Counted from the stretch's first letter, positions 16,524 to 24,789 are shown. The stretch is DNA of 64,000 nucleotides from Stenotrophomonas rhizophila (GCF_001704155.1 NZ_CP016294.1:539001-603000), one strand, 5' to 3'. Notes: a model not told the origin generated them from the letters alone. Made by a program: numbers and translations.

Positions 16524-19500
16524 ATGCGTACGGTGCAAACGGACGTGATTCCCCCGGAGCTGGCCACCGGCGACGTGCCGCTGCAGCCGGCCTCGCTGGA
16601 TATCTGGGACAAGAAGTACCGGCTCAAGACCAAGCAGGGCCAGGCGCTGGATGCGGATATCGACGCCACTTACCTGCGCGTGGCGCACGCCCTGGCCGAC
16701 GCCGAACTCACCGAGGACAAGCGCCGGCACTGGCGCGAGCGCTTCACCTGGGCGCTGCGCCGTGGCGCCATTCCCGCCGGCCGCATCATTTCCAATGCCG
16801 GCGCGCAGGCGCACAAGCCGGCCACCAGCACCATCAACTGCACCGTCTCGGGCACGCTCGAAGATTCGATGGACGGCATCCTGCGCAAGGTCCACGAAGC
16901 CGGGCTCACCCTCAAGGCCGGCTGCGGCATCGGCTATGAATTCAGCACGCTGCGTCCGCGCGGCGCGTTCGTGGCCGGGGCTGGCGCGCACACCTCCGGC
17001 CCGATGTCCTTCATGGATATCTTCGACAAGATGTGTTTCACCATCTCCTCGGCCGGCGGCCGCCGTGGCGCGCAGATGGGCACCTTCGACGTCTCGCACC
17101 CGGATGTGCGCGATTTCATCCGGGCCAAGCGCGAAGACGGCCGGCTGCGCCAGTTCAACCTGTCGCTGCTGATCACCGATGGCTTCATGCAGGCCGTGGA
17201 CAACGACGCCGACTGGCCGCTGGTGTTCCCGCTGAGCCGGCACGAGGCCGGCGAGTTCGACCTGGCTGATCCGGCCGCCGTGCAGTGGCGCGAATGGCCC
17301 ACCCACCGCGACTACGTGGTCCGCGAAGATGGCCTGGTGGCCTGCCGCGTCTACGGCCAGATCCGCGCCCGGCACCTGTGGGACATGATCATGGTGTCCA
17401 CCTATGACTACGCCGAACCCGGTTTCATCCTGATCGACCGGGTCAACGAAATGAACAACAACTGGTGGTGCGAGGACATCCGCGCCACCAATCCCTGCGT
17501 CACCGCCGATACCTGGGTGCACACCGCCGCCGGGCCGCGCCAGGTGGCCGAGCTGATCGGGCAGGGGTTCCACGTGCGCGTGGAGGGGCAGGACCATGCC
17601 ACTACCGATGCCGGGTTCTTCCGCACGGCGCGCAAGCCGGTGCTCGCCCTGCAGACCCGCGAAGGCCATCGGCTGCGGCTGACTGCCGACCATCGGGTTC
17701 GCCGGGTCACCCACCGCACCCGCTGGGAGGTGCAGAGCGACTGGTGCGAGGCGGGCCAGTTGCAGGCGGGGGATGAGGTATTGCTGCAGGACCATCGCGC
17801 CGCGCCGCACTGGCCGGGCGCGCTGGCGCATGAGCAGGGTTACCTGCTGGGGCTGCTGATGGGCGACGGCACGTTGAAAGAGGAAGGCGCTGTGCTCTCG
17901 GTGTGGAGCCCAGCGGCAGTGGCCAATGGCGCGCCGGCGACGCCGGCACCCGGAGCGCTCGCGCTGATGGGTGAAGCGCTGCGCTGCGCGAAGACGCTGC
18001 CGCACCGGGCCGATTTCACCGGGTGGTCCGAGGTGGGCGGCCGGAGCGAATGGCGCCTGAAGTCCGCGGCATTGCGTGATCTTGCTCAGCAGCTGGGCAT
18101 GTCCCCCGGTGATAAGCCCATTACCCCGGCGCTGGAAAAACTTTCCAGCGATGCCTGCCGTGGCTTCCTGCGCGGCCTCTTCGACGCCGACGGCAGCGTG
18201 CAGGGCAACCAGGGCAACCAGGGCAAGGGCGTATCCGTCCGATTGGCGCAGTCTGATCGCCCGCGCCTGGAGGCGGTGCAGCGCATGCTGCTGCGGCTGG
18301 GAATTCCCGCCACCCTCTACGTCCGCCGCGAGGCCGGACACGCCGTGCTGCCGGATGGCCGCGGTGGCCAGAGCTCTTACCCCACCCTGGCCCAGTTCGA
18401 ACTCGTGATCAGCGGCGAAGGCATAGCCCGCTACGACGCGCTGATCGGGTTCGCCGACACCGACAAGGCCGCGCGCTTGACCCGGACGCTGGCCGCCTAC
18501 CGCCGCACGCTCAACCGCAGCCGCTTCTTCGCCACCGTTGAAAGCGTGGACCCGGACGGGGTGGAAGACGTCTACGACGTCCAGGTACCTGGCATACACT
18601 GCTTCGACGGCAACGGCCTGCATGCCCATAACTGCGGCGAACAGCCCTTGCCCCCGTATGGCGCGTGCCTGCTCGGCTCGGTCAACCTCACCCGCTTCGT
18701 GCGCGACCCATTCACCGCCGAGGCCCGGTTCGACTGGGACGAATACAAAGAAGTGGTGCGGGTGTTCACCCGCATGCTCGACAACGTGGTGGAGGTCAAC
18801 GGCCTGCCGCTGGAACAGCAGCGCCAGGAGATCCTGCGCAAGCGCCGGCACGGCATGGGCTTCCTGGGCCTGGGCTCCACCCTGGCCATGCTGCGCATGA
18901 CCTATGGCGCGCCCGACGCCTGCGACTTCACCGAGGCCATCGCCCGCGAGATGGCCGTGGCGGGGTGGGAAACCGGGCTCAGCCTGGCCCGCGAGAAAGG
19001 GCCGGCGCCGATCATGCAGGAGACCTTCGAGGTCACCGCCGCCATGCTGCGCCAGCGCCCGGAAATGGCCGCCGATGGCTGGCGCGCCGGCCAGCACATC
19101 GAGGGCAAGGTGCTGCATGCCCGCTACAGCCGCTACATGCAACGCATCGCCAGCGTGGCCCCGGAGCTGGTGGAGGAGCTGGCCGAGATCGGCGCCCGCT
19201 TCACCCACCACAGTTCCATCGCCCCCACCGGCACCATCAGCCTGTCGCTGGCCAACAACGCCTCCAACGGCATCGAGCCCTCGTTCGCCCACCACTACAG
19301 CCGCAACGTGATCCGCGAGGGGCGCAAGAGCAAGGAGAAGGTGGACGTGTTCTCCTACGAACTGCTGGCCTTCCGGCACCTGGTCAACCCGCAGGCCATG
19401 CCGTTCGCCGACGAGGACGGCGCCCGCCTGCCGGACTACTTCATTGCTGCCGACGACATCTCGCCCAAGGCCCACGTGGATGTCCAGGCCGCCGCGCAGA

Positions 19501-19814
19501 AGTGGGTGGACAGCTCCATTTCCAAGACCGCCAACGTCCCCACCGACTACCCCTACGAGCAGTTCAAGGACATTTACCGCTACGCCCATGCGCAGGGGTT
19601 GAAGGGCTGCACCACCTTCCGTTTCAACCCCGCCGCGTTCCAGGGCGTGCTGGTCAAGGAGGCCGATCTGGAGAACACCACCTACCGTTTCGAACTCCAG
19701 GACGGCGCAGTTGTGGAAGTAAAGGGCAACGAACAGATCGAGTATGACGGCGAATTGCACACCGCCGCGAACCTGTTCGACGCGCTCAAGGAGGGCTATT
19801 ACGGCAAGTTCTGA
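16524..19814 (+). CDS. nrdJa: Class II (adenosylcobalamin) ribonucleotide reductase large chain NrdJa, containing an intein
   Basis: The precursor is 1096 residues; excision of a 379-residue intein (325-703) leaves a 717-residue enzyme. The N-extein has STINCTVSGTLEDSM with the first redox cysteine (C106), GCGIGYEFSTLRPRG, and ends in ATNP. The C-extein resumes CGEQPLPPYGACLLGSVNL, so splicing restores the N-x-C-x-E active site and supplies both the thiyl-radical cysteine (+1 of the intein) and the second redox cysteine (precursor C715). The enzyme makes deoxynucleotides using coenzyme B12, independent of oxygen. It ends after LHTAANLFDALKEGYYGKF without the Cys-rich tail, which is encoded separately at 20988 (NrdJb), as in pseudomonads. 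A GTG about 10 codons upstream is an alternative start. Confidence 0.95.
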   Translation: MRTVQTDVIPPELATGDVPLQPASLDIWDKKYRLKTKQGQALDADIDATYLRVAHALADAELTEDKRRHWRERFTWALRRGAIPAGRIISNAGAQAHKPATSTINCTVSGTLEDSMDGILRKVHEAGLTLKAGCGIGYEFSTLRPRGAFVAGAGAHTSGPMSFMDIFDKMCFTISSAGGRRGAQMGTFDVSHPDVRDFIRAKREDGRLRQFNLSLLITDGFMQAVDNDADWPLVFPLSRHEAGEFDLADPAAVQWREWPTHRDYVVREDGLVACRVYGQIRARHLWDMIMVSTYDYAEPGFILIDRVNEMNNNWWCEDIRATNPCVTADTWVHTAAGPRQVAELIGQGFHVRVEGQDHATTDAGFFRTARKPVLALQTREGHRLRLTADHRVRRVTHRTRWEVQSDWCEAGQLQAGDEVLLQDHRAAPHWPGALAHEQGYLLGLLMGDGTLKEEGAVLSVWSPAAVANGAPATPAPGALALMGEALRCAKTLPHRADFTGWSEVGGRSEWRLKSAALRDLAQQLGMSPGDKPITPALEKLSSDACRGFLRGLFDADGSVQGNQGNQGKGVSVRLAQSDRPRLEAVQRMLLRLGIPATLYVRREAGHAVLPDGRGGQSSYPTLAQFELVISGEGIARYDALIGFADTDKAARLTRTLAAYRRTLNRSRFFATVESVDPDGVEDVYDVQVPGIHCFDGNGLHAHNCGEQPLPPYGACLLGSVNLTRFVRDPFTAEARFDWDEYKEVVRVFTRMLDNVVEVNGLPLEQQRQEILRKRRHGMGFLGLGSTLAMLRMTYGAPDACDFTEAIAREMAVAGWETGLSLAREKGPAPIMQETFEVTAAMLRQRPEMAADGWRAGQHIEGKVLHARYSRYMQRIASVAPELVEELAEIGARFTHHSSIAPTGTISLSLANNASNGIEPSFAHHYSRNVIREGRKSKEKVDVFSYELLAFRHLVNPQAMPFADEDGARLPDYFIAADDISPKAHVDVQAAAQKWVDSSISKTANVPTDYPYEQFKDIYRYAHAQGLKGCTTFRFNPAAFQGVLVKEADLENTTYRFELQDGAVVEVKGNEQIEYDGELHTAANLFDALKEGYYGKF
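17496..18632 (+). mobile_element. Intein with LAGLIDADG homing endonuclease inside nrdJa
   Basis: The 379-residue intein begins with Cys (CVTADTWVHTAAG, block A). Block B follows with TADHRV (Thr387, His390 of the precursor). Two dodecapeptide endonuclease motifs follow, YLLGLLMGDGTL at 440-451 and FLRGLFDADGS at 548-558, each with its catalytic aspartate. It closes with VEDVYDVQVPG (block F) and NGLHAHN (block G), with penultimate His702 and terminal Asn703. The residue after it is Cys704. All splicing residues are intact and both active-site aspartates remain, so it looks both splicing-competent and mobile. Confidence 0.95.
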
Positions 19815-19995
19815 TTGTGCAGCCGAAGCTGTTTTCAAGTGGTTTCATGCGTGATTCCCGTCCGCGCCGGATTCATGGCGCCGGCCGGGCAAGCACAAAG
19901 GCGGCTCACGAGCTGCGACAAGACCGTTCCACGATCGTCCGCGCCGGTATAGCATCGCCAGCGAAATCACTGACTGGCCCCTCAGGAGGCAAAAC

Positions 19996-20928
19996 ATGAG
20001 CAACGGAAATGGCGTCACCGCGACCCTGTCGCAGGGTGTGGAAACTGTGAAAGAAACCGCCGGCAACGTTGGCGAGACCATCGCCCACACCGCTGAAGAA
20101 GTGGTCGCCTCGGTGAAGAAGACCGCCAAGCGCGCGCGCAAGGCTGCCACCACCCAGGTTGCCAAGGTCAAGAAGGCTGTCAAGAAGGCCGAGAAGACCG
20201 TCGCCAAGAAGGCTGACAAGGCCGCCAAGTCGGTCGGCAAGCGCCTGGCCACGGCCAAGAAGAAGCTGGAAACCGCCAAGAGCAACGCCAAGGCCGAGGC
20301 CGCCGCGCTGACCAAGAAGGTCGCCAAGAAGAAGGCCGCTGCTGAAAAGGCCGTGACCAAGACCACCAAGGCCGCCAAGAAGGTTGCCGGCAAGAAGGTC
20401 GCCACCGCCAAGAAGGCCGTGACCAAGAAGACTGCCGCCGCCAAGAAGGTCGTGGGCAAGAAGGCTGCCACCACCAAGAAGGCTGTCGCCAGGAAGTCGG
20501 TTGCTGCCAAGAAGGCCGTGACCAAGAAGACCGCCACCGCCAAGAAGGTTGTTGGCAAGAAGGTCGCTACCGCCAAGAAGGCTGTGGCCAAGAAGTCGGC
20601 GGCCACCAAGAAGGCCGTGGGCAAGAAGACCGCCACCGCCCGCAAGACCGTTGGCAAGAAGGTCGCTGTCGCCAAGAAGACCGTCGCCCGCAAGTCGGCC
20701 GCCACCAAGAAGGCCGTGACCAAGAAGACCGCCACCGCCCGCAAGACGGTCGGCAAGAAGGTCGCTGTCGCCAAGAAGACCGTGGCCCGCAAGTCGGCCG
20801 CCACCAAGAAGGCTGTCGCCAAGAAGACCGCCGTTGCCCGCAAGTCGGTTGCCCGCAAGGCTGCACCGGCCAAGCGCGGCGCCAAGACCGTGGCCCGCAA
20901 GGCCCCGGCCAAGCGCGCCCGCAAGTAA
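19996..20928 (+). CDS. Histone H1-like lysine/alanine-rich DNA-binding protein with 33-residue repeats
   Basis: The start has a perfect AGGAGG seven bases before it. The 310-residue product has an acidic-neutral head (MSNGNGVTATLSQGVETVKE) followed by an almost pure Lys/Ala/Thr/Val/Arg body of KKA and KKT steps like the AlgP/H1 C-terminal domain. From codon 142 (base 20419) it consists of four consecutive 33-residue units with starts at 20419, 20518, 20617 and 20716, plus a partial fifth. Such proteins bind DNA non-specifically and can act in nucleoid compaction or transcription. It lies between the two halves of the B12 reductase, 60 bases before nrdJb. Confidence 0.88.
   Translation: MSNGNGVTATLSQGVETVKETAGNVGETIAHTAEEVVASVKKTAKRARKAATTQVAKVKKAVKKAEKTVAKKADKAAKSVGKRLATAKKKLETAKSNAKAEAAALTKKVAKKKAAAEKAVTKTTKAAKKVAGKKVATAKKAVTKKTAAAKKVVGKKAATTKKAVARKSVAAKKAVTKKTATAKKVVGKKVATAKKAVAKKSAATKKAVGKKTATARKTVGKKVAVAKKTVARKSAATKKAVTKKTATARKTVGKKVAVAKKTVARKSAATKKAVAKKTAVARKSVARKAAPAKRGAKTVARKAPAKRARK
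20419..20814 (+). repeat. Four tandem 99-bp coding repeats in the H1-like gene
   Basis: Each unit is exactly 99 bases and begins with GTG (GTG at 20419, 20518, 20617, 20716). The last two units differ at only a few positions, which points to recent duplication. Copy number is therefore likely to vary between strains, always in steps of 33 codons without breaking the frame. Confidence 0.85.
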
Positions 20929-20937
20929 GCAGGTAAT

Positions 20938-20968
20938 GCACGGCGCCTGCCCCTGGGCGGGCGCCGTG
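20938..20968. terminator. Strong hairpin between the H1-like gene and nrdJb
   Basis: GCACGGCGCC pairs with GGCGCCGTG across an inner GCCC/GGGC stem. It starts 10 bases after the H1-like stop and ends about 20 bases before the nrdJb start. No T-run follows, so it may be an attenuator, an mRNA-stabilising structure or a weak terminator rather than a full stop. Confidence 0.5.
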
Positions 20969-20987
20969 AACACCGAGGAAACGCACC

Positions 20988-21695
20988 ATGGCTGTCAGGA
21001 TCGATCAGAAGATCACCGGGTATGCCGTCGTCACCCCCGAGGAGACGCGCCAGGCAGCGCCCACCGCCGCCCCGCTCCCGGACGCCGCCAACGACATCGT
21101 GCAGATGCACGAGCGCATCGAGCGCCCCGACGTCCTGGTCGGCAACACCTACAAGATCAAATCGCCGATGGTGGAGCACGCCTTCTACGTGACCATCAAC
21201 GACATCGTGCTCAACCCGGGCACCGAACACGAGCTGCGCCGGCCCTTCGAGGTGTTCATCAACTCCAAGTCGATGGAGCACTTCCAGTGGATCGTGGCGC
21301 TTACCCGGATCATGTCCGCCGTATTCCGCAAGGGCGGGGACGTGACCTTCCTGGTCGAGGAGATGAAGGCCGTGTTCGACCCGCGCGGCGGCTACTACAA
21401 GATCGGCGGCGCCTACATGCCCTCGCTGGTGGCCGAACTGGGCAGCATCATCGAACACCACCTCAAGTCGATCGGGCTGCTGCACGACCCGGAGATGAGT
21501 GCCGCGCAACGCGCGCTGATCGCTGAAAAGCGCCGAGATTACGAAGCGCGGGAGAGCGAAGAGCTGGCCATCACCGGCGACGGCGCCAGCTTTCCGCCCA
21601 GCGCCAGCATGTGCGAGAAGTGCTTCACCAAGGCGCAGGTGTTCATGGACGGCTGCGCCACCTGCCTGAATTGTGGGTACTCCAAGTGCGGGTGA
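20988..21695 (+). CDS. nrdJb: NrdJb: TSCPD/zinc-ribbon chain of the split class II ribonucleotide reductase
   Basis: The 235-residue protein matches the C-terminal part of single-chain NrdJ: a TSCPD-type domain (about residues 55-170) and a cysteine-rich tail with C209, C212, C223, C226, C229 and C234. In class II enzymes the terminal cysteines hand electrons to the active-site disulfide, and the other cysteines bind zinc. NrdJa ends without this region, so the two chains should act as one enzyme. The start ATG at 20988 follows a GAGGAAACGCACC ribosome site. The H1-like gene between the halves is unusual. Confidence 0.9.
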   Translation: MAVRIDQKITGYAVVTPEETRQAAPTAAPLPDAANDIVQMHERIERPDVLVGNTYKIKSPMVEHAFYVTINDIVLNPGTEHELRRPFEVFINSKSMEHFQWIVALTRIMSAVFRKGGDVTFLVEEMKAVFDPRGGYYKIGGAYMPSLVAELGSIIEHHLKSIGLLHDPEMSAAQRALIAEKRRDYEARESEELAITGDGASFPPSASMCEKCFTKAQVFMDGCATCLNCGYSKCG

Positions 21696-21705
21696 GCTGA
21701 CGCCG

Positions 21706-22386
21706 ATGCGCAACCTGGACTTCAGCTCCTGGCAGGCCATGCTCTCCACCCTGGTCGGGCTGGCGGTCATCACCCTGATCGGCGTGGGCATCCGCCTGGT
21801 GTTCATGCAGACCCTGCAGCAGCGCCGCGAGCGCGAGAACCGCCAGATCAACGAGCGGCTGCGCACCCTGATTGCCGCCTACAAGACGCTCGGCGGGTCG
21901 TTCACCGGCGCGCTGCACGTCGATCCGCGCCACCTGCGTGACCTGCGCCAGGCGCCTGGCGAAGGCGATGAGACGTTGAACCTGCCACTGAGCACCGGCA
22001 GCGACCGCGCACGCCGGATCCGCGATGCGGTGGAAGCGGCGCTCTCGGACATCGTGCTGCTGGGCACCGACGACCAGGTGCGGCTGGCTGCACACGCGGC
22101 CAACGAACTGGCCGCAGGCCGCGCGGTGCCCACCGCCGAGCTGGTGGTATCGCTGCGCGATTTCATCCGCGAGGCGCTGGACCTGGCGCCCATTCCCGCC
22201 AGCGTGGCGATTCCGCGCCAAGGCCCGGCGCGGCCTGCGGCCGGTGGTGCGCGGGGCAAGGCCGAGGCCGGCGACCGCGCCGGGGGCAAGGGCGGCGGCG
22301 GTGGTGGCATGGGCGGCATGGGCGGTGGCGGCGCCGGGGTGGGCATGGGCCACGGCCAGGACGACGACAGCAGCCACGCGCGCTGA
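21706..22386 (+). CDS. Membrane-anchored protein of unknown function with glycine-rich tail
   Basis: From the ATG at 21706 (11 bases after the nrdJb stop) the protein is 226 residues. One membrane helix at about residues 10-30 is followed by a coiled-coil stretch (LQQRRERENRQINERLRTL) and a globular region to residue 165. The tail is almost entirely Gly with Met/His (GGMGGMGGGGAGVGMGHG). I do not recognise a family. Tight spacing suggests co-transcription with nrdJb, though a functional link to nucleotide reduction is not shown. Confidence 0.75.
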   Translation: MRNLDFSSWQAMLSTLVGLAVITLIGVGIRLVFMQTLQQRRERENRQINERLRTLIAAYKTLGGSFTGALHVDPRHLRDLRQAPGEGDETLNLPLSTGSDRARRIRDAVEAALSDIVLLGTDDQVRLAAHAANELAAGRAVPTAELVVSLRDFIREALDLAPIPASVAIPRQGPARPAAGGARGKAEAGDRAGGKGGGGGGMGGMGGGGAGVGMGHGQDDDSSHAR

Positions 22387-22435
22387 GCGGGGCGGGTGGC
22401 TGCCTGGGCCGTCGATTCGCCCGCTACAGCGCCTG

Positions 22436-22795
22436 CTACTTCCTGAGTTCCACGATCGGTACGAAGCCGCCATAGATCATCCGCTTGCCGTCGAACGGCA
22501 TGGGATTGTTGGCCGGATCCATGCGCGGGTCCTTCATCATTTTCTCCATCCCCGCATCGCGGGTGGCCTTGTCCGGCCATTCGATCCAGGAGAACACAAC
22601 CGTCTCATCGTCCTTGGCTTCTACGGAGCGGAAGAAGTCGGTCTGCTTGCCGTGGGTGACGTCATCACCCCAGCACTCCACCACGCGCAGTGCGCCGAAT
22701 TCCATGAACACCGAATCGCCTTCGTTGGCGTGTTTGATGAATTTGTCTTTGTTGGCGGTGGGTACGGCCAATACGAAACCGTCGATATAGGACAT
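22436..22795 (-). CDS. DUF1428-family protein
   Basis: This 119-residue cytoplasmic protein starts MSYIDGFVLAVPTANKDKF and ends GKRMIYGGFVPIVELRK, the conserved opening and closing blocks of DUF1428 (dimeric alpha/beta barrel, YbaA-like). VFSWIEWPDKATRDAG and MPFDGKRM are also typical. Length matches the family. The function is not established. It is a single gene, convergent with the membrane-protein gene at 21706. Confidence 0.9.
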   Translation of the reverse strand: MSYIDGFVLAVPTANKDKFIKHANEGDSVFMEFGALRVVECWGDDVTHGKQTDFFRSVEAKDDETVVFSWIEWPDKATRDAGMEKMMKDPRMDPANNPMPFDGKRMIYGGFVPIVELRK

Positions 22796-23506
22796 CTGCA
22801 GCCTCCGGTAACCGGTGCACCACGGCGGGCACCTTCAAGGAATACGACGCGTGGGGGCGCGGGAAATCGACAGTGCCTCCAGGGCAGGCTGGAGGCGGTG
22901 ATGATTTCGTTAATCCGGCATATGCGGCCGGAAAATCAACGGGTTAAGTCACTGGCGCGCTGCATTGCAGCGAAGCAAGGGTAAGAAAACCCTTAACGAC
23001 GGTGAGGAACATCCTGATATTCGCGCGCCGCTATCGGCCTCACTATGCAAGCGCCGGGCAGGCCACCCCAAGGGCCCTGCGGTTTGATGCCAGAGCTGCG
23101 TCAGCCGGTGCAACACGGAAGATGGACGCGTTAGCCGACTACTCCCCAAGAGCGGCTTCCCCAGCGCGTGACGCCCTGCAAGGGTATCGTCGTGACCGGA
23201 TTCCCTTCGCCCTGCCGAATCATTTCGGCATGAGTCCAGCGGCGACCTCTCCATCACTTCCATTTCCCTTTATCCCACGCGTTGTAAACGCAAGGTTCAT
23301 CGTGTGCCGCGAACACACACAGCACACCTGAAAAATGCAGCGCGCGCGTATATGACACGACGCGTCTGAATGAATGCCAAAAATTCGCGTAGCCGAAACC
23401 GGCTCACTTCAGGGCGCGTTGTGTCGAATAACGGAGAATTTACATTCCCGATGCAGAAGCCGCTTGCGCCACTGCACGAACGAAACAACAGAAAAGGTGT
23501 ACCCCC
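22796..23506. other. Long intergenic region upstream of the Ax21-like gene
   Basis: About 710 bases hold no supported gene. A six-base stem (AAGGGT/ACCCTT, 22977-22994) lacks a T-run. Possible promoter elements for the downstream gene lie at 23419-23446. The stretch is lower in GC than its surroundings and could hold a regulatory RNA, but nothing specific is visible. Confidence 0.4.
23419..23446 (+). promoter_or_regulatory. Weak candidate promoter for the Ax21-like gene
   Basis: TTGTGT and TACATT are separated by 16 bases. They lie about 60 bases before the start codon at 23507, which is preceded by AAAAGGTG. The match to sigma70 consensus is partial. Confidence 0.25.
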
Positions 23507-24079
23507 ATGAAGACCTCCTTGATTGCCCTGGCGCTCGCCGCCGCTCTGCCGTTCGGCGCTTCGGCCGCTGAAGGCCTGTCCTACAATTACGCCGAAGGCG
23601 ATTACGTCAAGACCGATGCCGATGGTGGCAAGGCCGACGGTTGGGGTGTGAAGGGTTCGTACGGTTTCCTGCCGAACTTCCATGCGTTTGGTGAATACAA
23701 CCAGCAGAAGACCGACATCGGCAACTTCAAGGTTGACCAGTGGCGCGTCGGCGTGGGCTACAACCACGAAATCGCCACCAGCACCGACTTCGTGGGCCGC
23801 GTTGCCTACAACAAGTTCGACCCGAAGGAAGGCTTGGACTTCAACGGCTACAGCGCTGAAGCCGGTATCCGCACCGCGTTCGGCCAGCACGCCGAAGTCT
23901 ATGCAATGGCCGGTTACGAGGATTACAGCAAGAAGCACGGCATCAATCCGGATGGCCAGTTCTACGGCCGCCTGGGTGGCCAGGTGAAGTTGAACCAGAA
24001 CTGGGGCATCAATGGCGATATCAAGATGGATCGCCACGGTGACAAGGAATGGTCGGTCGGCCCGCGCTTCAGCTGGTAA
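23507..24079 (+). CDS. Ax21-family outer-membrane beta-barrel protein
   Basis: The 190-residue protein has a clean signal peptide (MKTSLIALALAAALPFGASA, cleavage before AEGLSYNYAEG). About eight beta strands of alternating polarity follow, ending in the aromatic C-terminus VGPRFSW expected of an outer-membrane barrel. SYNYAEGDYVKTDADGGKAD and GYEDYSKKHG are typical of the Ax21/Omp family of Xanthomonas and Stenotrophomonas. Earlier claims that Ax21 is a secreted quorum signal were retracted, so a plain membrane barrel role is safest. A strong terminator follows. Confidence 0.9.
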   Translation: MKTSLIALALAAALPFGASAAEGLSYNYAEGDYVKTDADGGKADGWGVKGSYGFLPNFHAFGEYNQQKTDIGNFKVDQWRVGVGYNHEIATSTDFVGRVAYNKFDPKEGLDFNGYSAEAGIRTAFGQHAEVYAMAGYEDYSKKHGINPDGQFYGRLGGQVKLNQNWGINGDIKMDRHGDKEWSVGPRFSW

Positions 24080-24126
24080 GCGGCGTCTGATCGCTCCGTT
24101 GCGTGCCTGACTGGCGCAGCGACAAG

Positions 24127-24152
24127 GGCCCGGCACATGCCGGGCCTTTTTT
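24127..24152 (+). terminator. Rho-independent terminator of the Ax21-like gene
   Basis: GGCCCGGC and GCCGGGCC form a perfect GC stem with a four-base loop, followed directly by six Ts (24147-24152). It lies 47 bases after the stop codon. This is the clearest classical terminator in the window. Confidence 0.93.
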
Positions 24153-24167
24153 GTGGGCGCGAAAAGC

Positions 24168-24192
24168 GTACCGACCAACGGTCGGTACCTAC
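24168..24192 (-). repeat. SMAG-like GTAG hairpin element
   Basis: On the minus strand it reads GTAG, GTACCGACC, GTT, GGTCGGTAC. It is the first of a row of four GTAG-type hairpins between the Ax21-like terminator and the Nudix gene. Confidence 0.65.
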
Positions 24193-24204
24193 CGCCGCAC
24201 CCAT

Positions 24205-24310
24205 CGGTTGGCGGCCACCACGGATGGTCGCGCGTCCGAAGCAACGGTTGGCGGCCACCACGGATGGTCCCGGGTGCACAGCACACGGTAGGCGGCCACC
24301 GTTGGTGGTC
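24205..24310 (+). repeat. Three tandem degenerate SMAG-like units, about 40-bp spacing
   Basis: Units at 24205-24229 and 24245-24269 are identical over 25 bases (CGGTTGGCGGCCACCACGGA then TGGTC). The third, at 24286-24310, has the intact GTAG head and a better stem, GCGGCCACC with GGTGGTCGC. They look like a SMAG unit that was tandemly copied and then lost its GTAG head and loop in the first two copies. They lie just before the Nudix gene. Confidence 0.6.
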
Positions 24311-24353
24311 GCGGGCCCGCAGGCGATAATGCCGCCGCCCCCCGGAGAACCCC

Positions 24354-24779
24354 ATGTCCCAGCCGACCCCACTGCAACACCCTCGCGTCGGCTGTGGCGC
24401 CGTCATCCAGCGCGCCGATGGGGCCGTCCTGCTGGTCAAGCGCGGGCGTCCGCCCGAACAGGGTCACTGGGGCCTGCCCGGCGGCAAGGTCGATTGGATG
24501 GAGAAGGTGGAAGACACCGTGGTCCGCGAAGTGCGGGAAGAGACCGGCCTGCGCATCGCGTTGGAGCGGCTGCTGTGCGTGGTGGACCACTTCGAGCCGG
24601 CGCTGGGCCAGCACTGGGTGGCACCGGTCTACCTGGCGCGCACGCTGGACGACACGCCGGCCGCGTCGCTCGAACCCGAAGCAATCCTTGCCGTGGACTG
24701 GTTTGCGGCCGACGCGTTGCCCGCCCCCTTGACCCGCTCCGCCACCGAAGGCCTGGCGCGGCTCGCCGAGCCGCGCTGA
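24354..24779 (+). CDS. Nudix hydrolase
   Basis: The 141-residue protein contains a perfect Nudix box, G-x5-E-x7-REVREETG-x-R, spanning GGKVDWMEKVEDTVV and REVREETGLRI near residues 42-66. The conserved glutamates bind the catalytic metal. Members hydrolyse nucleoside diphosphates linked to another group X. The domain is a bare Nudix fold with no extra module, so the substrate cannot be named. It converges on kdgK, with 10 bases between the stops. Confidence 0.92.
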   Translation: MSQPTPLQHPRVGCGAVIQRADGAVLLVKRGRPPEQGHWGLPGGKVDWMEKVEDTVVREVREETGLRIALERLLCVVDHFEPALGQHWVAPVYLARTLDDTPAASLEPEAILAVDWFAADALPAPLTRSATEGLARLAEPR

Positions 24780-24789
24780 ACCGCGCGCG

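Noticed and set aside
16434..19838. A 1134-codon open frame antisense to nrdJa
   Set aside because: High third-position GC makes the opposite strand open; it has no ribosome site or domain, while the sense strand encodes a clear enzyme and intein.
22977..22994. AAGGGT/ACCCTT hairpin as a terminator
   Set aside because: Six-base AT-containing stem without a T-run and far from any gene end.
24205..24310. Tandem repeats resembling a small CRISPR array
   Set aside because: Only three units, 15-base spacers, repeat matches degenerate GTAG hairpins, and no cas genes nearby.
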